Notes: generated from the sequence alone by a model not told the origin. A DNA stretch of 64,000 nucleotides from Lentisphaeria bacterium (GCA_024405215.1 JAKSPB010000005.1:1-64000); one strand, 5' to 3'. Shown: positions 17,028-26,772, numbered from the stretch's first letter. Made by a program: numbers and translations.

Positions 17028-19016
17028 ATGAAAAAGCACGTCAGAATCGCTGCCTTGCAGTGCAACTTCCAGACACCGGAACAGACCCTGTCCATGCCGG
17101 ACTTCTGGGCGGAGAACGGCTTCAACACCGAGCAGCTTCTCCACACCCACGCGGACCTCTACAGCGCCATCTACGATCCGAAACGGCACAAGGCGCTGAT
17201 GGAGCAGTATCTATTGCGCTCCAAGGCGAATGGCATCCGCACCATCGTCTATATGAACTGCCATATCCTGGGGCCCTCCCTGAAGGAGCACTTCGGGGAT
17301 TGGTGCATCCGCCAGAAGGACAACAGCCAGAAGCTTCTCTACAGCACCTATCCTGCCTGCTGCCTTAATTCCGGCTGGCGTGATTACTTCTTCTCCTGCA
17401 TCGAGTCCCTGGCCGAGTTCGATCTGGAGGGCCTTTTCTTTGACGGCCCTGCCTACAACGACTGCCGTTGCCCCGACTGCCAGAAGAAATACCTGGCGGA
17501 GACGGGGAAGACCATGGCCGAGTCTACGGACGAAGAGATCCATGCTTTCACCCTGCGTTCCGTGCTGGCGTTCAAGCAGGAGCTCCGCAAGAAGGTGAAG
17601 TCCGTCAATCCCGCCTGGAACATGTATTTCAACGAAGGGCTCTTCTCCGGTCTGCACACCTCCGCGGAGATGTCTGCCCATCTGGCGACTGACGACCTGG
17701 TCGGCATCGAGGGCGGCTTCTTCTTCTACTGCGAGCCGCGCAAACTGCCCTATTGGCGTTGCTCCGTCTTTGCGAAGATGGCGGAGGCTGCCGCGCAAGG
17801 CAAGCCGACTGTGATTTTCTTCGCAGCCGACCACAAGTCCTGGGGATGGTATCTCCATACGCCGACGGAATTGCGGCTCTGCTATGCGGACGCCATCGCC
17901 AACGGCGCCAGCGTCTGGCTGGGAATCCACAGCAATCCCGACAACTACAACACCAACGGCGGCCGTGCGGTGCTGGACATGGTGAAGTACGATGCTAGAA
18001 ATGACGCCTGCTACCAGAATACCCGTAGCCTGGCGGAAGTCGCGGTCTTCTACAGCTACGACACCGCCAGCCATACCAACAACGTCATAGAGGAGAGCGA
18101 CTTCTATGGCCAAGGGAACCAGGATGCCACGCGTCCCGGCAACTACAACGACGCAGTCAACGGCGCCTTCGCCATTCTGGAGCACCAGAACATTCCCTAC
18201 GATGTGGTCAACGACCTGCATCCGGAAGACGCCGAGAAGTATCGCGTACTGCTGGTGCCCAATGCTTCCTGTGTGAATGACCGGACGCTGGAGGCCCTTC
18301 ATCGTTTTGTGCAGAAGGGCGGGTTGCTGCTGGCAGATGGACAGTTCGGATTTTTCGACGAGAATGGTGCGCCGCGCAAGGTCCTTCCTGAATGGATCGG
18401 CGCACTTTCCGACAGGAAGATCGTCAATCAGAAGACATTTAATTACATTTCCTTGCAGTGGGAAGGCTTCGAGGCCGACAATGCTTTTGGCTACCAGCCG
18501 TCTCCCTACTGGATGTGTGCACTGACCCCCCAGGAGGGCGCACAGGTGATTGCGCGGATTCCCGTTCCCATGGAAGGATGCTATGCCGCCCGTCCCGGGA
18601 AGCCGGAAATTCCCGTGGGTATTCGCGCGAAGGTTGGCGACGGGCAAATCTGCTACGTGGCCGGCGGTCTCTACGAGTTCTACTACGGCTTCCAGATTAC
18701 CGCCATCCGGCGCTGGTTCCAGGCGATCTTTGCCCGAGTGCCCTTCCAGTTCCGTCTGGAAGGCGCTCTGCCCGGGATTTCCATGACCGTCCGCCAGATG
18801 GAGGACGGGAGAGTCCTGGTCCATCTCACGAACCATGTGGGCGCGACCCGTCCGCTGGACGGTGTGCCGGCAATTTCCGGCGTCACCTTGAAGACACCGG
18901 CGGAATGGACTTCCGGACAGGTGCTGATGGGCGCCCAGGAACTGGTCTGCCAGACCCCCGGATGCTTCCGGTTGCCGCCATTGGGTGATGTCACCGTGCT
19001 GGCGCTCTCCCGATAA
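17028..19016 (+). CDS. GHL6-like glycoside hydrolase with beta-galactosidase trimerisation-type domain
   Basis: A 662-aa protein without a signal peptide. Residues 1 to about 330 look like a TIM barrel of the hypothetical glycosyl hydrolase 6 type. FDLEGLFFDGPAYNDCRCPDCQ (about 125-145) carries the Asp and paired Cys typical of that family, and MYFNEG and IEGGFFF follow at later strands. Residues of about 340-560 resemble the flavodoxin-like domain found after GH42 catalytic barrels (YDVVNDLHPEDAEKYRVLLVPN). A beta-domain with VHLTNH closes the protein. It sits 14 bp after the dehydrogenase gene. Family assignment is moderately sure and the substrate is unknown. Confidence 0.78.
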   Translation: MKKHVRIAALQCNFQTPEQTLSMPDFWAENGFNTEQLLHTHADLYSAIYDPKRHKALMEQYLLRSKANGIRTIVYMNCHILGPSLKEHFGDWCIRQKDNSQKLLYSTYPACCLNSGWRDYFFSCIESLAEFDLEGLFFDGPAYNDCRCPDCQKKYLAETGKTMAESTDEEIHAFTLRSVLAFKQELRKKVKSVNPAWNMYFNEGLFSGLHTSAEMSAHLATDDLVGIEGGFFFYCEPRKLPYWRCSVFAKMAEAAAQGKPTVIFFAADHKSWGWYLHTPTELRLCYADAIANGASVWLGIHSNPDNYNTNGGRAVLDMVKYDARNDACYQNTRSLAEVAVFYSYDTASHTNNVIEESDFYGQGNQDATRPGNYNDAVNGAFAILEHQNIPYDVVNDLHPEDAEKYRVLLVPNASCVNDRTLEALHRFVQKGGLLLADGQFGFFDENGAPRKVLPEWIGALSDRKIVNQKTFNYISLQWEGFEADNAFGYQPSPYWMCALTPQEGAQVIARIPVPMEGCYAARPGKPEIPVGIRAKVGDGQICYVAGGLYEFYYGFQITAIRRWFQAIFARVPFQFRLEGALPGISMTVRQMEDGRVLVHLTNHVGATRPLDGVPAISGVTLKTPAEWTSGQVLMGAQELVCQTPGCFRLPPLGDVTVLALSR

Positions 19017-19094
19017 CCGGGAATAGGGGGGGGGCATGGCTGGTGAGCGTTTCCCAAGATTCTAGGGTCTCTGGTGGTCTGTATTATCTAATAC

Positions 19095-19222
19095 TTTGGG
19101 AATTATATATTTAAGTTGCCTACGTGGTCTGATGCTGCGTTTCCCCGAGGCTTGCGCCTCGGGCACAGGACAAGTCCGTATCGTCAATCAATAACGGCAA
19201 TTTATGTATATAGTTCCCAAAA
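19095..19222. repeat. Family I foldback element, copy B (MITE-like)
   Basis: About 128 bp. The ends TTTGGGAATTATATATTTAA... and ...TTATGTATATAGTTCCCAAA are inverted repeats matching at roughly 22 of 26 positions, ending in AAGTTGCC and GGCAATTT. The core holds the CCCGAGG/CCTCGGG hairpin followed by GCACAGGACAAGTCCG. This is the clearest copy at its termini. It carries no open frame. Confidence 0.9.
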
Positions 19223-19503
19223 CGTTGTCATACTCCGCTCTTTTTGAGCCTTTTTCCCGGTCTGTTTCCTTGCATAGTGACTATGCGCGGTCGCAGATCG
19301 GAAAAAATCCTTCAAAAATAGCTGTTGTCTGAATAACTTATAGGATGCTACAGACTACTAGGTTTCTAAGAGCCTCTAGACCTTCTAGGAAGAACGATCC
19401 CGAATCGCGGGTTTTAATGGACGAAATTCATCTTGGGAAACACCTATTTTTTAGGGAAGGGGTATATTATTTCACCGTTTTTTTTGTGATATATTTTACA
19501 AAA

Positions 19504-19655
19504 GGTAAATGCAAGGTCCAGTTGAAGGCGTTTTCCGGGATTTCGGAGGCAGTTTGCTTCATGTGCGTCAAGGCGTAGTTCACTACGATGCGAAACACTT
19601 GGAGGAAAATGCCCCGAAAGCGCGAAAAGCACTCCAAGCGACTTTTGCAATTGCC
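19504..19655. repeat. Family II long-palindrome element, copy 1
   Basis: A 152-bp element, inverted relative to the other four copies, whose two arms pair over most of its length. The outer ends are GGTAAATGCAAGGTCC and GCGACTTTTGCAATTGCC. Inner arms include GTTTGCTTCATGTGCG and CGAAACACTTGGAGG. It ends 22 bp before the phosphatase ATG, so its right arm would lie in the leader of that mRNA. Confidence 0.88.
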
Positions 19656-19677
19656 TCATGAACTGAAAGGAGAGCTG

Positions 19678-21861
19678 ATGAACCGGAATTTCTTGTTGTT
19701 CAGTCTTTTGACGGGGCTGGTGTCGATGCTGGTCGCCGATGAGATCAAGTTGAAGGAACCTGCTGATCGCGAGGTGGTTTCTCCCTTGTCGATGAACCAG
19801 CGCATGGTGGCGAAGATGCCCATCGCCCAACTGGAGGAACTGTTCACGGATTCGCTTTTCGTGAAACAGCTGGATTCCACGCCGGGACATTCCATTCCTC
19901 CAGGCATCACGATGCGCTGGAGTTTTGCCGGCGATCGCAGCAAGATCCACTATGAGCTGCTGCTCTCCGAGGACAAGAATTTTGCGGATGCCCGGAAGAT
20001 CCTGCCGGCGCACAGCACTTATGCGCTGAACAACCTGCTTCCCGGCAAGACCTACTTCTGGAAAGTCCAGTCTGTGACGGAAAGCGGCACGGTCACGGCG
20101 GAAAGCGATGTGCGTTCTTTCACGGTGGAGGATCTCTATCCCCGCGTGCTGGCTCTGCCGGATGCCTGGAATGTCCGCGACCTGGGCGGCAAGCCCGCCA
20201 TGGCCGGACGCAAAATCCCCTACGGAAAGATCTACCGTTCCGGCGGTCTGAACAACAATTCCGCTGACGGCGGCAAGACTCCGGGCAAAAGTCTTGTCAC
20301 CGCGGCTTCCATCCGGGAAGCCCTGGAGGTCCTGAAGATTCGCACCGAGCTGGATCTGCGCTGGGATGGCGAAGTGGCCGGCATGACCCAGTCCCCCCTG
20401 GGGCCATCCGTCCAATATATCCATATCTCCACCGTGATGTACGGTTCCCTTTTCACCAAGGCCGGCATGGACAACTATGCCGAGCTTTTCCGGCTCTTCA
20501 CGCATCCCGAGAACTATCCCATCGACTTCCACTGCATCGCCGGCGCCGACCGCACCGGGACCCTGTCGTTCCTGCTGCATGCCGTCCTGGGCTGCTCCGA
20601 GGATGACATCCGCCGCGACTACGTCTATACTTCCATCTATTCCATGCGCTACTTCGCCAATGCGGATGCCCTGATCCGCGGCATGGACGTTTTTGGCGCC
20701 GTGGATGAACCGCTGCAGTACAAGGCGGAGCGCTTCCTGCTGCAGGCCGGCATCACCCCGGAGGAAATCCACGCCTTCCAGACCATCGTTCTGGGCGACG
20801 AACTGCCGCTTTCTCCTGTGCTGACTGCCAGCATCCGCGTTCGCGAAATGAAGAGCCAGTTCCAGCCTACCGACCTCCTGAGCGTCGTGGATGGCAGTGC
20901 CGTGAAGACCATTGTGAAACAGTGCGGGAAGGAATACGAGTTCCGTCCCATGGGCTGGACGGCTTCCCCCGTGAAGTTCGTTGGCTCCGACGGCAATGGC
21001 CGCTTCATGGTTGTCCTGCAGAACAAATCCCAGATTCCGCGTCAGGTAAAGTTGGTCTGCCCTGATCTGGAGAATGAAAAGTACAATCTGACGGATGTCC
21101 TGGGCGGCGTTCGCTATATGCGGCCTGCTCCTTCCGGTCTGTCTGGCCTTGCCTTCTGGAAGAACCGTAGTGTCTGCGCCTGGTTTAACGAGACGATTCT
21201 CCTCCAGCCCAAGACGGAGTATTGTTTCCTGCTGACTCCTGCCGGCCAGGAGGCCCCGGAATGCACGGCAGTCGAGACCATGCCGCCCATTACCGAGGAT
21301 TACCTGACCGCTGTCACCATCGAGGAACCCGTCATTGATGGCAAGAAGGACATGGAGTTCTGGGCGGCTGTCCAGCCCGTTGAATTGCGTGATATCGAAG
21401 GTCGGCCGGTCCTGGACCACCAGGTCACGGCTTGGCTGGCTACAAACGCCTCCCATGACACGCTCTATGCGCTGGTGCATGCGGAGGACGATACCTTCAA
21501 CGGAAATTCCGGCAAACGGGATTCCGATGCTTCCTGGTCTGGCGACGATGTGGAGTTCTTCATCAGCTGCGTTGGCTCCGAAGAGTACTACCAGCTGGTT
21601 TTGGGCCGCGGCGGATGCTATCTGGACGGAAAGGGCCAGGATGTCTCCTGGAATACCGAGGCTGTGCAATACGCCATCGCCAGCGACGACAAAGGCTGGA
21701 CGGTGGAGGTGGCGCTTCCGCTGGAGGAGTTCAAGCTGACTGGACCGCTGGCGTTGAACATCTGCTCCTGCAACCAGCCCGCTGGCCTCCTGCGCAACCT
21801 GGGCGTCACGGGCGGCGCCTTCCATAACCGGGAAGCCATGCGCCCCGTGCTCCTGAAATAA
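19678..21861 (+). CDS. Secreted tyrosine/dual phosphatase with CBM9-like C-terminal domain (paralog 1)
   Basis: A 727-aa secreted protein. Residues 1-20 are a signal peptide. Residues of about 75-150 form a fibronectin-III-like fold (LLPGKTYFWKVQSV). Residues 155-375 are a Y_phosphatase3-type phosphatase with NVRDLGGK and the P-loop HCIAGADRTG, where Cys286 and Arg292 make the CX5R nucleophile site. Residues of about 550-727 resemble the CBM9/DOMON-like sugar-binding fold (EPVIDGKKDMEFW, later DDVEFFI and VEVALPLEEF). I chose the ATG at 19678 because AAAGGAGAGCTG precedes it and it opens the signal peptide. An in-frame reading from 19588 only adds residues from the family II element. The paralog follows 33 bp downstream. 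The substrate could be phosphorylated glycan, inositol phosphate or protein. Confidence 0.87.
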   Translation: MNRNFLLFSLLTGLVSMLVADEIKLKEPADREVVSPLSMNQRMVAKMPIAQLEELFTDSLFVKQLDSTPGHSIPPGITMRWSFAGDRSKIHYELLLSEDKNFADARKILPAHSTYALNNLLPGKTYFWKVQSVTESGTVTAESDVRSFTVEDLYPRVLALPDAWNVRDLGGKPAMAGRKIPYGKIYRSGGLNNNSADGGKTPGKSLVTAASIREALEVLKIRTELDLRWDGEVAGMTQSPLGPSVQYIHISTVMYGSLFTKAGMDNYAELFRLFTHPENYPIDFHCIAGADRTGTLSFLLHAVLGCSEDDIRRDYVYTSIYSMRYFANADALIRGMDVFGAVDEPLQYKAERFLLQAGITPEEIHAFQTIVLGDELPLSPVLTASIRVREMKSQFQPTDLLSVVDGSAVKTIVKQCGKEYEFRPMGWTASPVKFVGSDGNGRFMVVLQNKSQIPRQVKLVCPDLENEKYNLTDVLGGVRYMRPAPSGLSGLAFWKNRSVCAWFNETILLQPKTEYCFLLTPAGQEAPECTAVETMPPITEDYLTAVTIEEPVIDGKKDMEFWAAVQPVELRDIEGRPVLDHQVTAWLATNASHDTLYALVHAEDDTFNGNSGKRDSDASWSGDDVEFFISCVGSEEYYQLVLGRGGCYLDGKGQDVSWNTEAVQYAIASDDKGWTVEVALPLEEFKLTGPLALNICSCNQPAGLLRNLGVTGGAFHNREAMRPVLLK

Positions 21862-21894
21862 TTTCTTTTCTCAAAAAAAACTGAATCAATTCCT

Positions 21895-24051
21895 ATGAAA
21901 AAGTTTCTTACCTCATTGGTCCTGGCGGCTTTGGGAACGACCACGCTTTTCGGTGCGTCCGTAAAGGCCCTGAAGCCGGAAAACCGCTCTGTCGTTGCAC
22001 CGCTGACAACGATGCAGCGTATGGTGAACACCCTCTCTATGGAGCAGCTGGAAATTCTCTGGAAGGACAAAATTTTCATGCATCGCGTGAATGCCTGTCC
22101 CAATGCTTCCCTGCCTCAAGGCGTGGAGTTCAAGTGGGAGTATTCCAGCAAATGCCCTCTTGCGTTCAAGGTCCTTCTGGCCGACAATGCGGAACTCTCC
22201 GACGCCTGGACCTACGATGAGGAGGACACTGGGTTCACATTGCACAACTTGATTCCTGGCAAGACCTATTTCTGGAAGGTGGTCGCCGTGAAGGAAGACG
22301 GCGAGGTCGACGCGGAAAGCAAGGTTTCGTCTTTTACCGTGGAGAATCTCCTTCCCCGCGTCATCTACGCTCCAGAGGTCAAGAATTTCCGCGACCTGGG
22401 CGGCATGAAGGCTATGGGCGGTCGCGCCATTCCCTTCGGAAAACTCTACCGTTCCGGTAGCCTGAACGCCAATTCCGAGGATGGGAAGGCGGCAGGCGAG
22501 GCATATCTGACGGAAGAAGGCCAGGATGTCATGGCCAACGAACTGCAGATCAAGACGGAACTGGATCTGCGGTGGGAACGCGAGGCCGGCAAGGAGGTCG
22601 GCTCCCTGCTGGGCGCGGATGTCAATTATATCAACATTCCTGCCAAGCTCTACGGCGCCATGTTCACCTCTTCCGGGCAGGAGAACTACGCGAAGCTCTT
22701 CCAGCTCTTCGCCAAGGCGGAAAATTATCCTATCGCTTTCCATTGCATCGCCGGCGCGGACCGCACAGGGTGCCTGGCGTTCCTGCTGGAGGCCGTGCTG
22801 GGGTGCTCCGCGGATGACATCCGCCGCGACTATATCTTCTCCAGTTTCTACAGTGCGCGCTACTTCAGTGCCATTGACGTTCTGATCGCGGGAATGGACG
22901 CCTATAGCACTGCCGCAGAGGATACGCTCCAGAACAAAGCGGAACGCTATCTGATCCGCAGCGGCGTGGCGCCCGAGGACATCCTGGCTTTCCAGAAGAT
23001 CATCCTGGGCGAAGACCTGGTTCCGTCTCCCACGGTGGAGGCTGCGCTGAAGATCAACGCCTTGAAGGCGCAGTTCCCCGGGAAGTCCTCCCTGGAGCTG
23101 GTGGAAGCCTCGCCGGTGAAGGGAACGATGCTCCAGTGCGGCAAGGAATACGCCTTCGCGCCTCCCGCATGGTTCCGGAATCCCGTGGTTTTCGTCGGCG
23201 CCGACGGCAAGGGCGACTTCCTCTGTGAAATTGACAACACTACGCAGGATGTCTGCTACGGACGCTTCCAGGGCGAAGACTTGACGGCGGAGCGCTATTT
23301 CCTGCTGAATGCCCTGACGAAGGAGGCTTTCCTTACTGCCAACGGAAATATCGCCTGGAAGACGGAAGAACTTCTGGACGAGCCGATTCCGTTGCCTGCC
23401 GCTACTCAGATGCTTCTGGTGCTCCAGCCCGCCGGCGAGGCATTGCCAGAAGGCTATGCGAAGAAGGTTCTGGAAGTCCAGGACGACAAGTTCCTGATGG
23501 CCTCTTCCGCGAAACCCGCTCCCGTTATCGACGGTGTGCTGGATGACGAGATGTGGATGGACCGTGCGCCGTTCTCGCTCTGCGCCATCGACGGCACCCC
23601 CGTCAAAGACAACCATGCCATGCTCTATCTGGGAACCGATCCCCGACATACCATGCTCTACATGGCGGTGAAGGTCGAGGATGATTCCTTCAATGCACAG
23701 GAGCGTCCGCGTGACGGCGAATGCTGGGCCGACGACGAAGTCGAGTTCTTCATTAGCGGCGTCGGCGATGTCGCCTACTATCAGCTCGTTTTCAACCGCG
23801 TAGGCTCCTGGCTGGATGGCAAGGGGCAGGATGTCCACTTTTCGCTGAACGATGTTGTGGCCAAGACCGGCGAGGTGGAAGGCGGCTGGGTGCTGGAGGT
23901 TGCCCTTCCCATGGAACAGCTCCAGCTGACCAACGTCATCGAGCTGAACGTCTGCACCACCAATGTCCCCAGCGGCATTCAGCGGAACTTGGGTCCGACC
24001 GGCGGTGTATATCATACCCGCGAGGCTCTGAAGCCCATCCTCTTGAAGTAA
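21895..24051 (+). CDS. Secreted tyrosine/dual phosphatase with CBM9-like C-terminal domain (paralog 2)
   Basis: A 718-aa paralog with the same order: signal peptide (MKKFLTSLVLAALGTTTLFG), an FN3-like domain near 80-150 (LIPGKTYFWKVVAV), a phosphatase with NFRDLGGM and HCIAGADRTG (Cys284, Arg290), and a CBM9-like end from about 540 (PVIDGVLDDEMW, DDEVEFFISG, LEVALPMEQL). Domain order and many motifs match paralog 1, so the pair arose by tandem duplication and has since diverged. It probably shares a message with paralog 1. A stable hairpin follows 29 bp after the stop, then nagB. A secreted phosphatase that binds carbohydrate beside glucosamine-6-phosphate deaminase hints at phosphorylated amino-sugar or mucin-type substrates, but that is inference. 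Confidence 0.87.
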   Translation: MKKFLTSLVLAALGTTTLFGASVKALKPENRSVVAPLTTMQRMVNTLSMEQLEILWKDKIFMHRVNACPNASLPQGVEFKWEYSSKCPLAFKVLLADNAELSDAWTYDEEDTGFTLHNLIPGKTYFWKVVAVKEDGEVDAESKVSSFTVENLLPRVIYAPEVKNFRDLGGMKAMGGRAIPFGKLYRSGSLNANSEDGKAAGEAYLTEEGQDVMANELQIKTELDLRWEREAGKEVGSLLGADVNYINIPAKLYGAMFTSSGQENYAKLFQLFAKAENYPIAFHCIAGADRTGCLAFLLEAVLGCSADDIRRDYIFSSFYSARYFSAIDVLIAGMDAYSTAAEDTLQNKAERYLIRSGVAPEDILAFQKIILGEDLVPSPTVEAALKINALKAQFPGKSSLELVEASPVKGTMLQCGKEYAFAPPAWFRNPVVFVGADGKGDFLCEIDNTTQDVCYGRFQGEDLTAERYFLLNALTKEAFLTANGNIAWKTEELLDEPIPLPAATQMLLVLQPAGEALPEGYAKKVLEVQDDKFLMASSAKPAPVIDGVLDDEMWMDRAPFSLCAIDGTPVKDNHAMLYLGTDPRHTMLYMAVKVEDDSFNAQERPRDGECWADDEVEFFISGVGDVAYYQLVFNRVGSWLDGKGQDVHFSLNDVVAKTGEVEGGWVLEVALPMEQLQLTNVIELNVCTTNVPSGIQRNLGPTGGVYHTREALKPILLK

Positions 24052-24080
24052 GATTTTGATACAGGCATTAGATTAAGGGT

Positions 24081-24102
24081 GACGGCCCGTCAACGGGCCG
24101 TC
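24081..24102 (+). terminator. Perfect 10-bp stem hairpin between phosphatase and nagB
   Basis: GACGGCCCGT-CA-ACGGGCCGTC folds with ten G/C-rich pairs and a 2-nt loop. Only GTTATGTG follows, not a clear T-run, so it may stabilise or attenuate the transcript and need not end it. It stands 28 bp before the nagB ATG. Confidence 0.6.
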
Positions 24103-24130
24103 GTTATGTGTCACAAGGAGACAATTCATC

Positions 24131-24919
24131 ATGAAAGTCATCATCCAGCAGAATTACGACAAGATGTGCGAATGGGCTGCCAACCACATCGCAGCAGCCA
24201 TCAATGCCCACAAAGGCGACAAGCCCTTCGTTCTGGGTCTGCCCACCGGTTCCTCTCCCCTCGGCGTCTACAAGCGCCTGATCGCCGCCAACAAGGCCGG
24301 AAAGGTCAGCTTCAAGAACGTTGTTACCTTCAACATGGATGAGTACGTCGGTCTGCCCCGCGAGCATCACGAGAGCTACTGGTTCTTCATGCATGACAAC
24401 TTCTTCGACCACATCGACATCCCTGCCGAGAATGTGAACATCCTGAACGGCATGGCCGCCGATCTGGAAGCCGAGTGCATCCGCTATGAGCAGAAGATCG
24501 CCTCCTACGGTGGCATCGACCTGTTCCTGGGCGGCTCCGGCGTTGACGGCCACATCGCCTTCAACGAGCCCTTCACCTCCCTGAATTCTCGCACTGGCGT
24601 CCGCGACCTGACCGAGGACACCAAGATCGTCAACTCCCGCTTCTTCGACAATGATCCCGAGCAGGTGCCCTCCCGCGCCCTCTCCGTCGGCGTTGCCACG
24701 GTCACGGATTCCAAGGAAGTCCTGCTGCTGATCAGCGGCCACAACAAGGCCCGTGCTCTGAAGGAATGCGTGGAAGGCGGCGTGAACCAGATGTGGACCA
24801 TCTCCGCTCTGAACCTCCACAACAACGCTTACATCGCCTGCGACGAAATGGCCTGCGGCGAACTGCGCGTGGATACCTACAAGTACTTCCTGGACGTCTA
24901 TAAGAGCGAGCGCCTGTAG
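24131..24919 (+). CDS. nagB: Glucosamine-6-phosphate deaminase
   Basis: A cytosolic 262-aa enzyme converting glucosamine-6-phosphate to fructose-6-phosphate and ammonia, the entry of amino sugars into glycolysis. Family motifs are [13 protein letters not shown] (35-47), FNMDEYVGL with Asp70-Glu71, and [13 protein letters not shown] with Asp139, His141 and Glu146, matching the catalytic set of the E. coli enzyme with a two-residue shift. Length is typical. CACAAGGAGAC before the ATG is a strong ribosome site. It follows the two secreted phosphatases, and a family I element and a terminator lie downstream. NagB supports GlcNAc, GalNAc or sialic acid use elsewhere in the window. Confidence 0.96.
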   Translation: MKVIIQQNYDKMCEWAANHIAAAINAHKGDKPFVLGLPTGSSPLGVYKRLIAANKAGKVSFKNVVTFNMDEYVGLPREHHESYWFFMHDNFFDHIDIPAENVNILNGMAADLEAECIRYEQKIASYGGIDLFLGGSGVDGHIAFNEPFTSLNSRTGVRDLTEDTKIVNSRFFDNDPEQVPSRALSVGVATVTDSKEVLLLISGHNKARALKECVEGGVNQMWTISALNLHNNAYIACDEMACGELRVDTYKYFLDVYKSERL

Positions 24920-25023
24920 TGGCTCTCGGGGCTGGCTGCAAGAACCTTGTCGGTCAGCCTCCATTCGCATTCTGCGTGAAATGCGTGTAACCGTCTCTCT
25001 GGCGGGACGCGCAGAACACGTAA

Positions 25024-25153
25024 AAAAAGAATTACATACTTAAGTTGCCTGCGTGCCTTGACACTGCATTTTCCCGAGGCTTGCGCCTCGGGCACAGGAC
25101 AAGTCCGTATCATCAATCAATAGCGGCAACTTAGGTATGTTGTTCCCTAAAAA
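25024..25153. repeat. Family I foldback element, copy C (MITE-like)
   Basis: About 130 bp lying 105 bp after nagB. Terminal inverted repeats are ACATACTTAAGTTGCC and GGCAACTTAGGTATGT, and the core has the same CCCGAGG/CCTCGGG hairpin and GGACAAGTCCGTATCATCAA as copy B. Its right end abuts the terminator hairpin that follows. Confidence 0.9.
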
Positions 25154-25192
25154 GGCCTTCGTCGAACCACTCGTCGAAGGCCTTTTCTTTTC
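25150..25192. terminator. Bidirectional rho-independent terminator between nagB and the MATE gene
   Basis: AAAAGGCCTTCG and CGAAGGCCTTTT form a 12-bp stem around a loop of about 14 nt. The stem is flanked by A-runs on the left and TTTTCTTTTC on the right, so it can act for both the plus-strand nagB and the converging minus-strand transporter. Confidence 0.85.
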
Positions 25193-25248
25193 AGTTTGGT
25201 TGCGATTCAGAAAGAGATGGCAGAATTGTCAATGCGCGCCATCGGTGT

Positions 25249-26646
25249 TCATTCGTGGTTCAAAGCAATATCCTTTCTGAATACGTTGCTGGCAAAGAAC
25301 CTCTTCACCACAATCAGGCAGATAATCACGGTAATCAAATCCAGAATAAACTGAGACCAGGCGATATTGGTGAAATGGGAAAACCTTCCCAGGAGAATCA
25401 TCAGCGGGATGTCCAGCGGCCCTTTGCGGATGATAGAGAGAATCAACGCGGTTTGGGGGCGGTTGATGGCCTGGTAGAAAGCGTTGATGGTGGTGCTGAC
25501 CGCATAGAGGGGGAAGGAGATGCAGAGCATCTGGATGAAGGTCGCGGCGAAGCGTACGGTCTCTTCGTCCCGAATGAAGAGCAGCGACATGGGGCGGGCG
25601 AAGATTTCCAGGAAGATCACCAGCGTGGTCAGGCTGTAGAAGGCCATTTTCAGTGTGGTGAAGAGAATGTCCTTCATCTTCTCATGCTTTCCCGAAGCGT
25701 ATGCGTATGCGATCAGCGGCAGCGCGCCCTGGGTGATGCCTACCGCGATGTGGCTGGGAAGGAAATCCGCCTTTTTGGCGATGCCGATGGCGGCGACTAC
25801 ATGGTCGCCGTGCCGGGCCAGCAGGACGTTCAGCACGTTGTTGGATATGGCCGACAGGAACATGATCAGCGCCGAGGGAAGGCCGACAGAGAGGATTTCC
25901 CTGATTTCCGCAGAGCTCATGCGGACCAGAGAGGGTCGGAAGGAGAGGCAGCTTTGGGAACGAATGCGGTAGATGGCTCCTGCCAGGAATAGGGTGGAAA
26001 TCACATTGGAGAGGAAGGTGGCGAAGGCCGCGCCGCCTACGCCCAGGCCCAATCCGAAGGGGAAGATGAAGAACGGGTCGAGGATGACGTTCAGGATGCC
26101 GCCGAGGATCAGGCCGCGGCTGGCGAGCCGGGCATAGCCTTCCGCCCGGAGAAGGTTGGAGAGGTGCATGCTGAGGACGGACGGCACCACTCCCAGCGTG
26201 AAGAACCACAGGAAATACTCTCTGGCGTAGGGAAGGACCGTTTCGGAAGCCCCCAGGAAGCGGATCAATCCGCCTCCCCAGCGTCCCCCAGCACGTCCGA
26301 GAAGCAGGCTGCTTCCGGTTGCGCAATAGGTGGAGAAGGCGGAAATGCGTCCGGCAGTGCGGAAGTCCTTCTTTCCCAAGGCGCGTGAGAGCATGCTCCC
26401 GGCGCCAACTCCCCAGAAGTTCGCCAGTCCCAGCATGATCAGCGAGGTCGGAAGCGCCAGGGCGATGGCTGCGATCTGTTCCGGCTTGTTCAAGGTGCCG
26501 ACGTAGATGGAATCCGCATAGTTGTAGATGACGCCAATCAACTGGCTGGCCACCGTGGGCAAGGCCATGGCCACAATAATCCCCAAAGTGGATTTTCGCT
26601 GGAATAGCTCCTCCAGCTTGCTAGATTGGGAGACGGCAACAGACAA
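25249..26646 (-). CDS. MATE-family multidrug/metabolite efflux transporter
   Basis: A 465-aa inner-membrane protein with about twelve hydrophobic helices in two pseudo-symmetric halves, as in MATE exporters that use Na+ or H+ gradients. The N-terminal segment has ALPTVASQLIGVIYNYADSIYVG and the family pattern of ALPTSLIMLGLANFWGVGAGSMLSRALG. The start is a TTG at 26646 with GGAGTGAAG about eight bases upstream. No better ATG precedes the first helix. It converges with nagB. No local substrate clue was seen. Confidence 0.88.
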   Translation of the reverse strand: MSVAVSQSSKLEELFQRKSTLGIIVAMALPTVASQLIGVIYNYADSIYVGTLNKPEQIAAIALALPTSLIMLGLANFWGVGAGSMLSRALGKKDFRTAGRISAFSTYCATGSSLLLGRAGGRWGGGLIRFLGASETVLPYAREYFLWFFTLGVVPSVLSMHLSNLLRAEGYARLASRGLILGGILNVILDPFFIFPFGLGLGVGGAAFATFLSNVISTLFLAGAIYRIRSQSCLSFRPSLVRMSSAEIREILSVGLPSALIMFLSAISNNVLNVLLARHGDHVVAAIGIAKKADFLPSHIAVGITQGALPLIAYAYASGKHEKMKDILFTTLKMAFYSLTTLVIFLEIFARPMSLLFIRDEETVRFAATFIQMLCISFPLYAVSTTINAFYQAINRPQTALILSIIRKGPLDIPLMILLGRFSHFTNIAWSQFILDLITVIICLIVVKRFFASNVFRKDIALNHE

Positions 26647-26772
26647 TTGACTTCACTCCGATGGTTTTCATGTACTTTATCCGTTTTTCCCTGTAACGGC
26701 GGGAAAATCCGTTTTTTTCTTCATTCTTTGCCTGAATTGCTCCGAATGATGCTACATTAAGGCAAATGTCGT

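Larger units (their letters stand above)
19017..19677. other. Intergenic region with two dispersed elements, no supported gene
   Basis: These 661 bp hold a family I element (19095-19222), a 15-bp palindrome GCATAGT-G-ACTATGC (19272-19286), an A+T-rich stretch and a family II element (19504-19655). A 77-codon open frame at 19345-19578 runs into the family II element, has no ribosome site and is not called. The promoter of the phosphatase genes may lie in the T-rich sequence at 19470-19500 (GATATATTTTAC), but no good -35 was found. Confidence 0.7.

Noticed and set aside
19345-19578. 77-codon frame in the intergenic region
   Set aside because: It has no ribosome site or domain and ends in a dispersed element.
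17211-24015. Very long antisense open frames (about 600-790 codons) opposite the hydrolase and both phosphatase genes
   Set aside because: They mirror the sense genes in codon phase, have no motifs or ribosome sites, and arise from the GC-rich third-position bias of the real genes.
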